A DNA stretch of 64,000 nt from assembly GCA_027574665.1 (NCBI GenBank), contig CM050668.1, forward strand, positions 3,354,001 to 3,418,000. Reading direction: 5' to 3'. The notes under the pieces were generated by a model. That model saw only the letters and a program-made list of their open reading frames with translations, ran no database searches and was not told the DNA's origin. Origin of the DNA: Rhynochetos jubatus (taxonomy: Eukaryota > Chordata > Aves > Eurypygiformes > Rhynochetidae). A program made the translations under genes and the position numbers. Numbering within the stretch: position 1 is the first letter of the stretch; each line of letters starts with the position of its first letter. Shown piece by piece: positions 12,229 through 23,622 of the stretch.

Positions 12229-14120
12229 CTAATAGCAGAAGAAAAGCGAAAAGCACAATGTCTCTGTTTCTGGTTACGAAGACTCCATTTACTCCACAGT
12301 CAAAGGATACAGGCAAACACCCGGCAGTTCTCCAAATCCTGATCACAGTTATCCGGCATTACACCCTTAGAAATGAGAAAGTGATTCAATCCCCACAATG
12401 ACAAAGACTAAAACATTTCCACCTACATACATCTAAATTTTTCACTTAAATGACACAACTCCCTCACTTCTAACAGCTGAACAAAAGCTCCTTAAACAAT
12501 CCCTTCTACCATGCAGCCCACTGTTTGGGCTCCAGAAGCAGCAGAGCTTCATACAAACCCCAGTTCAATCCCGAGAGAGGGGTGCTTAAGATTTGATTCT
12601 CACTTCAAAAAACATCTATTCTGGCACTAAGCTTCCAGGTAGTTAGCATGCAAGTAGACCTCAAAAACCTCAGAACCTAAAAAAAACCCCAGCCCTCAGG
12701 ATGGTAACTAAGATACAGAACTGCATCTCATGTTTTGCACAATCCAGCATCTCCCAACCAGAAAAGCTGAACTCTCCAATGGAAGCGAGCTCTCTGATGG
12801 AAAGCTTTTCTGAGAAGTGTACGTTCTGCCTCTCTCTAGTGAGATCAGCCCTAAAAAAGTCCCAAAGAACAGCTGTGGTTTCCCTTATCCAGGATAGTAA
12901 ATAGTGCAGTAACTGGAAGCCAGCATAAATCAGGATGTTGCAAGAGCTTCTTTTGCCCCCCCTTAGAAAAGAAAAATCAAACAAAACCTGAGTAGCTGAC
13001 AATTCTTATGCAATCAAACACACAGAAAGTAGCCAGACTCCTGGCTTGAAATATATTCTCTTGAATCCTAAAACAGTTTCTGGAATTTTATTTTTTGCGG
13101 GGATGGGAAGTCCCCCAAAACGAAAGCATCTTATTAGCATTGCATTTCTCCTTGTAAGCAAACACGATTTACAGTTTGATATGCTACTTTTGCTGGAAAG
13201 AAAAGTAGTGCAATGTCAAAATGACAGGTTATATAAAACTGCCTCATGGAGGAAATTAAAGTTTTACAGAAAAAATACTTCCCCTTTGATTTATGTAGGA
13301 TTAAGAGCCAAGCAGCAACTCAGGTTTGGTAAACAGGAGTGAGATTGCCCCTGTGACTCTGGCTGCAATAATTCTGTCAGGTTTTTTTTCACAAAACGTT
13401 AAAAGGTTTCAGATACTGTATTCGCTTAAGATTTCCAGGGTTTCACAAGTCAGTTGTAGACAGATGTTCTCCTAAACAGGTACAGGACTTGTACGTTACT
13501 TGTCGCACAGACAAAATTGCTAGCCAGAATGTGATTATTAAAGGGGTTTTACTTAAAACCCAACAGTCAAAAACATTGAGGTCTCGGGAAGGAATCCTTC
13601 CTCCAACACCTCCTTTCTGAAACAAAATGTGCAGAAATCGAAACCTGGCTAGTTAAACAAGCTAGCAGAAACTAATCTCTTGCATATTACAGTTTTTATT
13701 CCCTGAAACTTGGGCCCCAGAATACCCAAACCACCGAGAAAATTAATAAAACAGCCTTGCAGAGGTTTGCTTCTGAAAAATGCTGAAGGGCTCCATAGTC
13801 GGCCAAGGACAAGAGAGAACTGACCTGCTGCAGAAAGCTCTAGAGCATCGTTCTGCAGCCACCTGCAATCGAAGGTTTGCTCTGAACGGCTTGTCAAACA
13901 CCAGAGAAACGTGAACCTCTCTCTCAGATCAGTTTTATAGCAGCCTGACACTCTGGAAGACAGCGGAGTTACACCAGCTGAGGATAAGCGGCCAGTTGCT
14001 ACGGTGATACAAGGATCAAATGTTTAGCCATCTCCTAATTTCATTAGGACAGTTAAGTCCACGTAGATGGGGGAGTTCTGTTTCTGCTGACAGCACTTGC
14101 TAGTGATGCTCTTATTTCTT

Positions 14121-14201
14121 ACATATAAATATGTATTTATATAGCTATATAATCTTATACGTATATCACACACACACGTGACGTGCACATTTAACACACA
14201 C
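14121..14201. repeat. AT/CA-rich simple sequence
   Basis: Alternating ATATA/TATAT followed by short CACACACAC runs. Confidence 0.7.
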
Positions 14202-17200
14202 AAAGCTTAAATTGCCGAAGGAAATACTTCAATTGGGCATTCACAGTCAGAAAGCCTGACGTTCACAGAAAGCTGCTTAGGAAGCAAAAGCCATCAGCGC
14301 TGTTCTGCGCACAGCCACAGGAAAAACACATTCTGGTTTAGGGAACTTCAGTCACACTTTGTTGGCTTAAATATAACAAACATTAAAAAAAGAAAAAAAG
14401 CAAACAACTTAAGAGGAAGCCACCTGTTCCTCATTTTGAAATACATCTTTCTTCCTTGTGCAAATCTAGCCTTCACAACTGAAGTCTCGGTTGGCGTGAT
14501 CTCTGCTCTCAGCTTAATCACATTTCAAGAAAGTTAATTTACTGTGACAAACCGCTCGCCATGGTAAAATCCAGGCTGTGCACAACTGTCTCTGCGTGAA
14601 CCGAATTCCACTGAAATCCATTAAACCTCTTACTGGCACATAAAAATCATCAATCTTTAGCCTCTCAGGTGCATTGTTACGGACATATTTCAGCTTTCAG
14701 AAGCTCAAATAACACAGCCAGTTTTACCCTGCCTGCTTGGAAAGGCACTAATCTGGTATTAGCTGTGCATAATGCTACCTCAAGTACCCAAGTCAAGTTT
14801 ACAGATAACTAATCCCCTCGCACGCTTCCGTAGGGCAAGTACTTGTTAAGAAGGTCTTAAAGTTCAACCATTCCGCAGAAAGGCTCCAAAAACTTGTCTT
14901 TAAGAACACACTTGACTGGGAGATTTGACACTTATTATACGGCAAGTCTGAACGGGGCACAGTTCAGACACCAAACCCTTACCGGTTTCAGAAAATAAGT
15001 CCTCGGTTCACCAAGTGTAATTACACTTAAAAGCATCTTCGCACAAGGATCTGGAGGATGTGCCTCCAGAAAGCTCAGCTCTCCGAGCAGTTGCTGTGTG
15101 TTTGACACCTGTTAGAATCACTAGTCCAGCACCAATGTCTCCCCACGGAGATGAACAGGAGTGGAAGTCTGACCCAAAATGGAGTTATCCTTCATTGACT
15201 GAGTCCACATCCTCAAGCCTACACCAAATCCATGAGAGCTCACCACAGGAAATTAAATTCCATCTGCTAAACAGAACTTCTTATGAATGCTGAAAAAGAG
15301 AGTACATACCTAAAAATAAATTTGCCTAATACATGGAGTAGTTACCAGCAAACATAAAAATAAACTATTTAAAAGAGTGAGAAAAACAGCTTTGCAGGGT
15401 TTTTGTACCAGAGTCGCTTAGATCATTTGTTAGAGCTGTGCTCACACAAGAGCTGCTTTGTAGGGCTGAACAAATAGCCCACAAAACGCCATTCAGCTTC
15501 AGTGCAATCCATAACGTTAAGCATAAAAAGACAATTATTGCTAGTCAAAATGTAAATTGGTCAACAAAAAGGGCTTATGGCAACTGTGACTGGCACGTCA
15601 CAGCGTGAGACAAAGCATAACAAGCTATTAGAGCATGAGCACCTAACAAAAGTAGGCACCGCAATCTCTGCGCTCCGTCATCGGAGAAAAGGACAGAAGC
15701 CTCTTCTTTCTGAAGCTCTGGGGAGGCTGCTGAAGCACCCAAGTGCTGGGTGCGCTTCTGTAAAAGGAAACGGTTTAGGACAAGGCAGTTGGGTGCTTGC
15801 ACTCTCGCTTGGAAGAGCACAGTGTGGACCCACGTTCTGTACTAAGGATTTTCTGTTTTGAGGACTCCTTTTCAATGTGCTGGAACAACAAGGAAGCTGT
15901 TAAACTGTTTTAATGATCTCACTGCTTTCCCAGACACTGACGCCCTAATTCTTACCACTTCTTAGAGAGATCCTGGAACCCCGACTCTCATCTCTAAAGT
16001 TACTTGTCATGCAGCTGCTAGAACCAGATTTATAGCTTGGACAGTTTTGCTGATGTTTTCTTCAAGCCACCTTAGCAACACACCATTTTCAGTCTTTTGT
16101 CATTTCTTGCATTTTAAGCCAAATACTCCAATCCTGCCAGTATCCTGCTGCTTCTTTCTCTTCTACTTTCCTGACTACCATTCCTTCTTTATCCACATCA
16201 CTGTTCTTCAGTTACAATACAGAGAACAAAAGATGAAAGCTCAGACTTCCACAGGTGGACAAGTAATTGCACTAAAGCAGACATGTTACACATCTGTAAT
16301 ACACTTTGTTTCAGTCATCAAACGCTCTACATGGGCAACAATTTACACAGGGATGAAGTTAACAGTTTCTTGGCAAAGTAACAGTTTGGAGAGCACTTTC
16401 CCTCAAAAGTCAAAGACTGCCTGGCATCCGAACACGTTCAGGTAAAGGATGAGATCAGTTTTGAAGTGAAACATTACATACCCTTTCAGCTCCGTACAAC
16501 TATGTCACTCTTCACTACTTCTTCTGTACTTGAAACCAGTAGAACAACAACTACGTCCTCAGCTCTGTAGACATTCAACACCAAAGCAACCGCTCTTCCA
16601 AACCTTCTGTCCCTACAGAGTAAGAGAAGACTGTTCGTCATGTGACACAGAACACAGTCCCTAACTTGAAGGTTAATAACTTTCCTAAAGATGACAGAAA
16701 ATAGAAAAAGTAACTGCTTGATTTTTTTCCAGTCCTTTAACACTCATGGGAAGCGTTCAATTAAAATAAATTAGGACACATCTGAAAGATGTTCAAAATC
16801 TCCATAGATTTAGCTATAATGGGTTACTTTGATATGAGTGCATTTATTCTCATACTGAAAGTGTTTTCCAACTAAAATAGTTTAATCCCTCAAAGCAATT
16901 CAGTTAAAGACCACAGGTTTCCATTTTGTGGGTTATGCCTCGGTACACCAGACCTATTTCCAATTCCTAGCCAGATACCATTTCAAAAATGTCATCTTAC
17001 AATTTAGAGTTGAAATGCCCATTTTTCCAAAAAGACTTTGGGACATCTTTTAGGAAAGAATGATTTAATATTGTTGTAACGTGAGTTTCAGGGATGCCAC
17101 CCAGTTTCTTTGGAGGTTATCAAGAGTTCTGTCCCTGCTGTTAAGGCCACGTTTATTAAACTGTTCTCTCTGGTGGAGCTTCTCCGGCGAAACACGACTG

Positions 17201-18143
17201 CTGATGGTTGTCTGTGTAGATCCAGCAGTAGAATCAGGTGCTATAATAGCACAGCAGAGCGATATAGATGAAAAAGCACGGAAGATGGTAGGAAAGACAG
17301 AATTCACTTTGTTCAGATCTTTGCAATGCTCTGTTGCTGCAACTTCATTAAAGAAAGGATTTAAATCAAAGAAAGGCAATTGAAATAACTGGGAACGTGA
17401 ACGCTATCAGTGTAGCATCTCGTGCTACACTGCAGATCACAGATCAGTTCTGCACTCCCTAACGCAGGCAGGAGGCAGCAAGCCTGGAGGGGGGGCAGAC
17501 CGGCTTACAGAATGAGACTGCTCCTCTGCCGAGGGACAGTGCTCAACCAGCTGCTGGGAAAATCACTTCAAGGTTACCAGAGAGGGTGAAAAATGCTGCT
17601 GAGAGGGTGGCCTGAGGAGATCACAGGAAACCTCCTCAGTGCTCCTGCTCTGAAGCTACGCTAAGTTCAGTTTCCCCAGCGTCCAGCACAATTGTATGCA
17701 GACTTTGAATGAGACAGCATTCTAATACACTGCACTCCACATCTTCTGTCAGGCGGGGATCCAGTGACAAGCACTAGCACAGCACTGATTAGCGCCACAT
17801 TAACATACCTCTTGGGGAGGGCACAACACATATATATGCCCAAGCAGCCCTTTCCCCAAAATGAATGACTCAAAGACTGACAGGAGCAGAGAGAAAGGCT
17901 TTGGAGAGAAGGGCCATGCAGCACTGGAAAAGACCATCACTTCATATTCAGGTGACTAAACAGACACAGTGTCGTTCACATCCTCAGTCCCAGAGCTGCA
18001 CAGAAATCCATGCACATGCTACCGGCCAAGATGCTTGTCTCACAGCCCTCAGACTGCATTCAGAAGGTGGCAGCCAAGCTCTCTGCCGTCAGCCTCCCGA
18101 TGCTTCCAAAAGGCACAGAGGAAAGAAAGGTCACAGGAATTGT

Positions 18144-18179
18144 CACAAGGTGTTAACACATCCACAAGGTGTTAGCACA
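18144..18179. repeat. Two-copy 19-bp tandem repeat
   Basis: CACAAGGTGTTAACACATC is followed directly by CACAAGGTGTTAGCACA. Each unit contains the near-palindrome GTGTTAACAC or GTGTTAGCAC. Confidence 0.7.
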
Positions 18180-20836
18180 AAAAAGGCCTGCTAAAATCTG
18201 CCTAGGAAAGAACGAAGAGTTACAAAAATAGGAGTATAAACACAGCCTTAAGAATTGCCACCTCTGATTGCTCCAGCAGCTGGTGGAGAGTGCAGATTTG
18301 GTAGGACCTTTGCCTTTATCCTCTCAGTGCTGGGAGTTTCCCCACAAGGTGCTCGAACCTGCCCAGTCATTCCATCCAGAGTGCTTCTTCCGTAGGAGAA
18401 GGCACAGCACAGCTGAAAGGGAATGAACAGAAGTACCTAACAAAGCCCTCAGAAAACAGCAGCTGAAACACGCTCCTGAGACAACGGCTTCTACTTTTCA
18501 CAGACGCAAACGGTCACTAACTGGAACCAATTCAGGTCACACTATGGCTGCCGTGGCCCTTCAGTGAGAATACACTGCCCATACAAGGTGAATCACAGAG
18601 GCTAAACCTGAGCCCTGAGAGAAGAATACTCTTTTTAACAAGTCTGAAACACACTGAACAACTGCCTCACTATTAACATCTTACCGTCTCCAGGGATCAT
18701 CTGGTCAGGGCAGCACCAAAACCAGCAAGGTGCTGCCCCGTGACTATTGTTGCAACCTGCTACAGGAATACAAAAAGTTTAGTGTTGCAACTGCTTCAAG
18801 GCCATGCCCTTCGTTCTCATGCAATAGCAAAGTCCGTCCAGCTCACACTTCCCTGCAAGTAACAGAAGTTAAAGTTCTAACCTGCAGATAATAGTGTTTC
18901 CCACCACCATTATACCAGAAAAACTGCCCTGCTCTTACTATACATCAGGAGTAAGAGTTTTCTATTTTTAAACCAAATCTTGTTAAGAAATAAGACGAGA
19001 TCTCAAAATATGCACTAATTACACAGAGCATTCAGCAGAAGGGTATTCACAAGAAGCACTCAGCAGCAGTTATGACATTCAAAAGGTATTCAAAGACAAA
19101 CACAGGAAAACAGCTTTAAGGTGGAAATATTGCAGACGTTCCAGTTAAGAGGCTTGCTCCCAGTATACTCGCCTTCCTCATCACTACCCAGTTAAAAGCT
19201 ATGAAATCTCCTCCTACCCTTTCCCACAGAAATTACAAGTACCACTGATTTCAGCTGTTAAGTAGGACAAGAAGCTTAGCCCAATTTAATTAGTGCTCAC
19301 CTCCCACTGCACAACTGGAAACATGTTTTTTCACACTCATCTGTAAACATGGGATGAAGCCATCATTACAACTGTCACTTATGACAAATAAGGAATGAAG
19401 AGAAGTCCACCCCATGCTGCAGAAATAATGGACTGGAAGAAAGAGGGTTGACATAACAAAGCCCGTTTCAAAAGGCAAATTGATGCATTAAGAAAAGCTT
19501 ATATATGTTATCACAAGGTAAGATGGCATAAAGCACGAGAACCCTCAACAGACCTATCTGGCAGGAACCGGGGTTAAACCACCTTAGAAGGGCAGAAGTC
19601 TTCACAGTAAAACAGCACCAAAAAACACTGCTCAAACAAAATTCATGTGCTGCGAGGCATGAAAGAGCAATATCACAGTCTCTCCACCACGGAGTGCTCA
19701 ACCCATACTATTAACACTAACTAAAGCAGGGTACCCACTTGTTGGTAAGCACCACCTCACACAGGGGAAAACAAGGACAGGACAGACCCTGAAGAACTTT
19801 GATACGTGCGGTTCAAAGCGGATAACCTGGATTCAGAGCACTCTGTAGAAAAACAGCCACTGTCAAACTTACTACCCCTTCCCTCAGGTCCCCTAAATGA
19901 CTTGCCAAACATCTCGGAGGCAAAACTGGATCAAACCAGGACTCTTACTGCTCGATTACCTTCTGTAAGCACGGCACGACACTGGGCAGAGAAGTAACTC
20001 AGACTAACACATCTAGGTGCTTAACCTTGGGCAACAGAAGCAAGACGTGAAGAGTCTTTCACGGGTTTGGGCATAACCACCCAAGTCCCTAAGACAAGTC
20101 GCAGTCTCGAGGAACAGAGTTGGCACGACACAGCGGATGCACACGGCAACCCGGCTAGGGAAGCACAACAGGTTTCCCCTGGAAAAGCAGACAAAGACCA
20201 TCGGTATCCGGCCGTCAGGGATGAATTTCTCACTGTCATCAGGCATCGTCCCCCGGGCCAAAGCGGGGCGATTCTACCCCACCGTTCGCGGGGTTCTGTC
20301 CGGGCGGCGCGCGGCCTCCCGCGGGACCGGCATGCATTAGCAGCAGCTCAGCCGTCGCACTTCCCGCACTTCCTCGGGGGGCGGCCCTGTCCCCTCCCGA
20401 CCTCCTTCACCCCCCAGCGCTCAGCCTGCGGTCGCCTCACGGTTATCCCACACGCAGCCCCGCCGCGGCTCTCCCTGCCGGACCGCGCCTCCCCCCGCCG
20501 TCCCTCCCGGCCCAACGCCGCCGCCGGGTCGCGGTGCCCCGCGACGCCACCGACCCCCGAAGCCCCCACCGCCCCGGGGCCGGAGCTGCCCCGCCACCGG
20601 CGCGGACCCGCCGGGGCGCGCGCTGTCACCGTGGAGACGGGTGAGGGAGGGCGCGACCCCGGCCCGGGGCGGCCGCGAGGCGGGAGCTGAGGGGGCGGCA
20701 CGGGGGAAGCCGGGCAGATGCAGATGCCGCTGGGGGGGTGGCGGCGCGGAGCCCGCCCGCCGGGGAAGCCCCTGCGGCAGACGAGCCGAGCCCCGGAGCG
20801 GAGAGGCCCTGCCCCGGCCCGCGGCGCCGCACTCAC

Positions 20837-20935
20837 CGCGCTCGGTGCCGGTAGCCGCCGCTGGGCCTGGGCCAACCCTGACGTGGGGGCGAGGCCAAGT
20901 CCGCCCCGGCCCGCCCACCGTCTACGTCACTTCCC
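20837..20935 (-). other. VMP1: VMP1 non-coding exon 1 (5' end approximate)
   Basis: On the minus strand a consensus donor (GCG|GTGAGTGCG) follows position 20837 inside the CpG island. It is the obvious partner of the exon 2 acceptor at 12228, which gives an 8.6-kb first intron. The transcription start cannot be fixed from sequence; the right border given is a guess based on the promoter motifs at 20879-20929. Confidence 0.55.
20879..20929. promoter_or_regulatory. Paired ATF/CRE-type sites in the VMP1/PTRH2 promoter
   Basis: TGACGTGG (20879-20886) equals the core of the UPRE bound by ATF6/XBP1. TACGTCA (20923-20929) is a CRE-like site followed directly by CTTCCC. They lie about 40 bp apart, just upstream of or within VMP1 exon 1. 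The motif match is seen; occupancy is inferred. Confidence 0.45.
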
Positions 20936-20999
20936 GCGCGCCGCACGGGCTGCCCCTCCCTCCTGCGGGCCGCCGCGGCGGGCTGCCCTCAGCCCGGCA

Positions 21000-21066
21000 C
21001 GCGCGCGGGCATCACTTCCGGCCGGCGGCGGCGGCGGCGAGGCAGGGCCTGGTGGGCGCGCGGCTG
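21000..21066 (+). other. PTRH2: PTRH2 non-coding exon 1 (5' end approximate)
   Basis: A consensus donor GCTG|GTGAGTGG follows 21066, preceded by an ETS-type CACTTCCGG and a GGC repeat. It would splice to an acceptor before the coding exon, most likely the tandem CAGCAG around 21594-21599. The 5' border is approximate. Confidence 0.5.
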
Positions 21067-21596
21067 GTGAGTGGGGCCCCTCCCGGCCTGCGGTGCCTCC
21101 TCGGGGGACGCGGGCCCGGCCCGGCTCGGCTCGGTTCGGTTTTTGCCTCCTCTTCCCGCCAGGTTAAGTTTACCCGGGGCCGGCCCGCGCGGTGCGGTCG
21201 CTTCCACCGGGGGTTGCCAGCGGCGGTGCGCGGGGCCTGGTGGTGTCGGAGCTGCCGCAGCCCTCGGTGGGGCTGGAGGGGGCTGTGCCGCGCCCCTCGC
21301 TCCCTGCCGGGAAGCAGCCCTCGAGTCACCTTGGGGTGTTGACTTAAAAAACCCGCCATTTTACCGTTTCCCGGTATTTTAGCTGTAACTTTCCCATAAT
21401 TTGCCTTTTTTCCCTTAGTTCTGCTCGCTGGGCTGAAGCCCGTGAGCGGTGGGTCGCGCACCACCTCCGGCGACGGGTTCGCGGTTCTAAAGGTGTCGCT
21501 GGGAAAGGAGACCGCGCGCCAAGAAAGGCCTCTGGCCGGCCTTTCCCGTGAGGACGGAACAGTCGTGGTTGTTAACAGATGTCGTTTGTCTCCCAG
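21067..21596 (+). other. PTRH2: PTRH2 intron 1 (putative)
   Basis: Roughly 530 bp between the exon 1 donor and the TCTCCCAGCAG acceptor pair. It is CpG-rich in its first half. Apart from the island I see no other element in it. Confidence 0.4.
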
Positions 21597-21685
21597 CAGC
21601 CAGGTGCGCTCTTACAACCCAAAAAACGCCCGAGTAAATTCTGCCTTCGCAGCCCCGGTCTCGTAGCTGGTCTCCAAAGGCCATC

Positions 21686-22201
21686 ATGGATTATCTCTCC
21701 CAAGCCGGGTTCCTCAGTGTCGTCGCTGGAGTTGCGTGCGGAGTGTGCCTGGGATGGGGCATTCGGGGCAGGCTTTTGAGGCCCAGAGGCGGAATGACTG
21801 TGGCTGCCAACGACCCGGGCACCAAAGCTAGCGTCATGGGGGAGGCCGGGGAGTTCAAGATGGTGCTGATTGTCCGCAATGATTTGAAGATGGGAAAGGG
21901 GAAAGTAGTAGCACAGTGTGCCCATGCTGCTGTTTCTGCCTACAAGCAAGTTCAAAGAAAAAATCCTGAAATCCTGAAACAGTGGGAATACTGTGGCCAG
22001 CCTAAAGTGGTCCTCAAAACTCCCGATGAAGAGAGTATGCTCCAGCTCCTGGCTGATGCTAGAGACCTCGGATTGACTGTGAGCTTAATACAAGATGCGG
22101 GTCTTACTCAGGTAGCTCCAGGCTCCCGGACAGCCCTTGGTATTGGACCGGGACCCGTTGATGTAGTAGATAAAGTTTCTGGTCACCTGAAACTCTTATA
22201 A
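21686..22201 (+). CDS. PTRH2: PTRH2, peptidyl-tRNA hydrolase 2 (Bit1), 171 aa
   Basis: Pth2-family enzyme that cleaves the ester bond of peptidyl-tRNA. In vertebrates it is anchored to mitochondria and also acts as the pro-apoptotic factor Bit1 when released (family knowledge). The N-terminus is hydrophobic ([18 protein letters not shown], about residues 9-26), a plausible outer-membrane anchor, followed by a variable linker and the Pth2 domain from about residue 57. The domain includes [20 protein letters not shown], then [34 protein letters not shown] and GIGPGPVD, ending GHLKLL. The coding region is in one exon, as in mammals. The start aligns with the internal Met8 of human PTRH2 (MEYLAHPS); no in-frame Met is visible just upstream. 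Context is good (A at -3, G at +4). It diverges from VMP1 and converges on CLTC. Confidence 0.95.
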   Translation: MDYLSQAGFLSVVAGVACGVCLGWGIRGRLLRPRGGMTVAANDPGTKASVMGEAGEFKMVLIVRNDLKMGKGKVVAQCAHAAVSAYKQVQRKNPEILKQWEYCGQPKVVLKTPDEESMLQLLADARDLGLTVSLIQDAGLTQVAPGSRTALGIGPGPVDVVDKVSGHLKLL

Positions 22202-23242
22202 ATCAGGGGCCAAAGCAGCCTGAATGCATTGGTGTATGTCTGTACTGAAGGGATAGAAGCCAAGTTTGGGGGTTTTTCCATATGTTCTCTCAGTATAAAG
22301 TAACCTTTTGTTGTAAAAGATGTACATTTGCAATTTGTAATATTAATCACAAAGGGTTTGGGTTGGGACCTTAAAGATCATCTCGTTCCACCTCCCCTGC
22401 CGTACCATTCATGCATTTCTCTACCTTCTGTATCGCGTTCTAAAGTGGGAAAGACAATGCTGAGCTCAGTGGAGTTGAGGAGAAAGGGGCTGGCAGGATT
22501 TTGGTACCGGTAAAAAGGACCCCAGCACGTTTAGGACTTGTGCCATTAACTGAGGATTTTGCACATTTACTGGCTGAAGAGAGGCGCTGTTAAAACTGAA
22601 GTGAATCTATCCCATGTGTTGAAAATGACAGGATCCCCCTCTCTGCCTTACCGGAAGGCTTCTTGAAGAGATGTGCTCTTCAGTTCAGAAAAGATTAGCT
22701 GCTGCAGCAGTTACAAACTGCCCCATAGAGGTGGGGGTGGCCAACTTCCTGCACAGTTTCTAAGAGAGTAACTGACGCAATAGCTTGTAACCAGTTCAAC
22801 AGGCTTTGCAGCCCAGACCTTAAGAGCCAGTGAACAGCTGGGAGAAGCTGTAAGCCATGCTCCTTTCCCGAGGCATCGGTGTAGGTGTAGCTCCTGCACT
22901 TGTTCGCTTGGGATTAACAGGTCTTCTTGGGTTTAAGGAAGCACTCGCTTCCGGCAGTTACTGGGCAGCTCACAGCTCGTGTAAATTCTACCCGTGCAGC
23001 TCCACTGTAGCTCTAACACTGTAAAAGGCAGGTTCCTTGCACTGCTACTGAGGTAAACTTCAACAACAAGGCTGGTTTGCAAGGACCGTGCCACTGAGCA
23101 CGTTTCTTTTACTGCCTCTCGGCCATGTCTTCCGGTTGAGTACCTATGAAACACGCAGTACAAGAGGGAGCAGAAGGATTTGTCTCCATCAAACTCAGAC
23201 CTCGAGGGAGCGCCAGAGGGGCTGAAATGCAAGCGTAATAAA
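22202..23242 (+). other. PTRH2: PTRH2 3' UTR to candidate poly(A) signal
   Basis: The first clear AATAAA on the plus strand after the stop is at 23237-23242; a weaker TATAAA-like hexamer occurs near 22294. A short CR1 remnant lies at 22349-22402. The true 3' end needs transcript data. Confidence 0.4.
22349..22402 (-). mobile_element. CR1 LINE 3'-end fragment
   Basis: The plus strand reads GGTTTGGGTTGGGACCTTAA, then AGATCATCTCGTTCCA and CCCCTGCC. This is the reverse complement of the conserved CR1 3' region, so the element is on the minus strand. About 54 bp; it would form part of a long PTRH2 3' UTR. Confidence 0.75.
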
Positions 23243-23622
23243 CACAGCGAATGGAGAAGTTTTCACACTGCGCCTTATTTAGGTGTAATGCTTTTCAAAG
23301 ACTGACACCGCTCACTGCAGACTTGCTCCCCCGCGCTCTTGAACAAAGACCTGTAGCCACTCGTGGTCTCTGGCAGGTTAAGCCCCCCCAGATGCTGACA
23401 CCCACCGCTGCACACAGAACTGCTGTGGTGCTCAGCTGAGGGCATCACACACTACAACTCTGGAGCCACAGGAGCAAGCGGGAAGGGGATTCGGCCTCGG
23501 AGCTGGAACCTGACGCTGGCTCCTGGTTAAGACAGAAGCCTCTACAGCTATCACAAACGTGGTCGGTGCTCTGATATTACACTCAAATATGACAGTATTC
23601 ATAGAGAAACATTTAAGTCAAT
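23243..23622. other. Convergent PTRH2/CLTC intergenic gap
   Basis: About 380 bp between the candidate PTRH2 poly(A) signal (plus, 23237-23242) and the most distal candidate CLTC poly(A) signal (minus, 23623-23628). No other feature is seen. Confidence 0.4.

Larger units (their letters stand above)
12229..20836 (-). other. VMP1: VMP1 intron 1
   Basis: 8.6 kb between the non-coding exon 1 donor and the exon 2 acceptor. Contains an AT/CA-rich simple-sequence patch (14121-14201) and a two-copy tandem repeat (18144-18179). The right 0.6 kb is in the CpG island. No other gene recognised. Confidence 0.6.
20240..21560. promoter_or_regulatory. CpG-island bidirectional promoter of VMP1 and PTRH2
   Basis: Very GC- and CpG-rich sequence, in sharp contrast to the AT-richer flanks. 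Consensus donors point in opposite directions at 20837 (minus, VMP1) and 21066 (plus, PTRH2), only about 230 bp apart. No TATA box is seen. Visible candidate sites are TGACGTGG at 20879-20886, TACGTCA at 20923-20929 (CRE/ATF type) and an ETS/GABP-type CTTCCGG at 21013-21019. The many long ORFs here are a by-product of GC richness, not genes. Confidence 0.85.

Noticed and set aside
20067-21464. Many long overlapping ORFs on both strands (up to 233 codons)
   Set aside because: All lie in the CpG island, are proline-, arginine-, glycine- and alanine-rich, overlap each other in several frames and reflect the scarcity of stop codons in GC-rich DNA.
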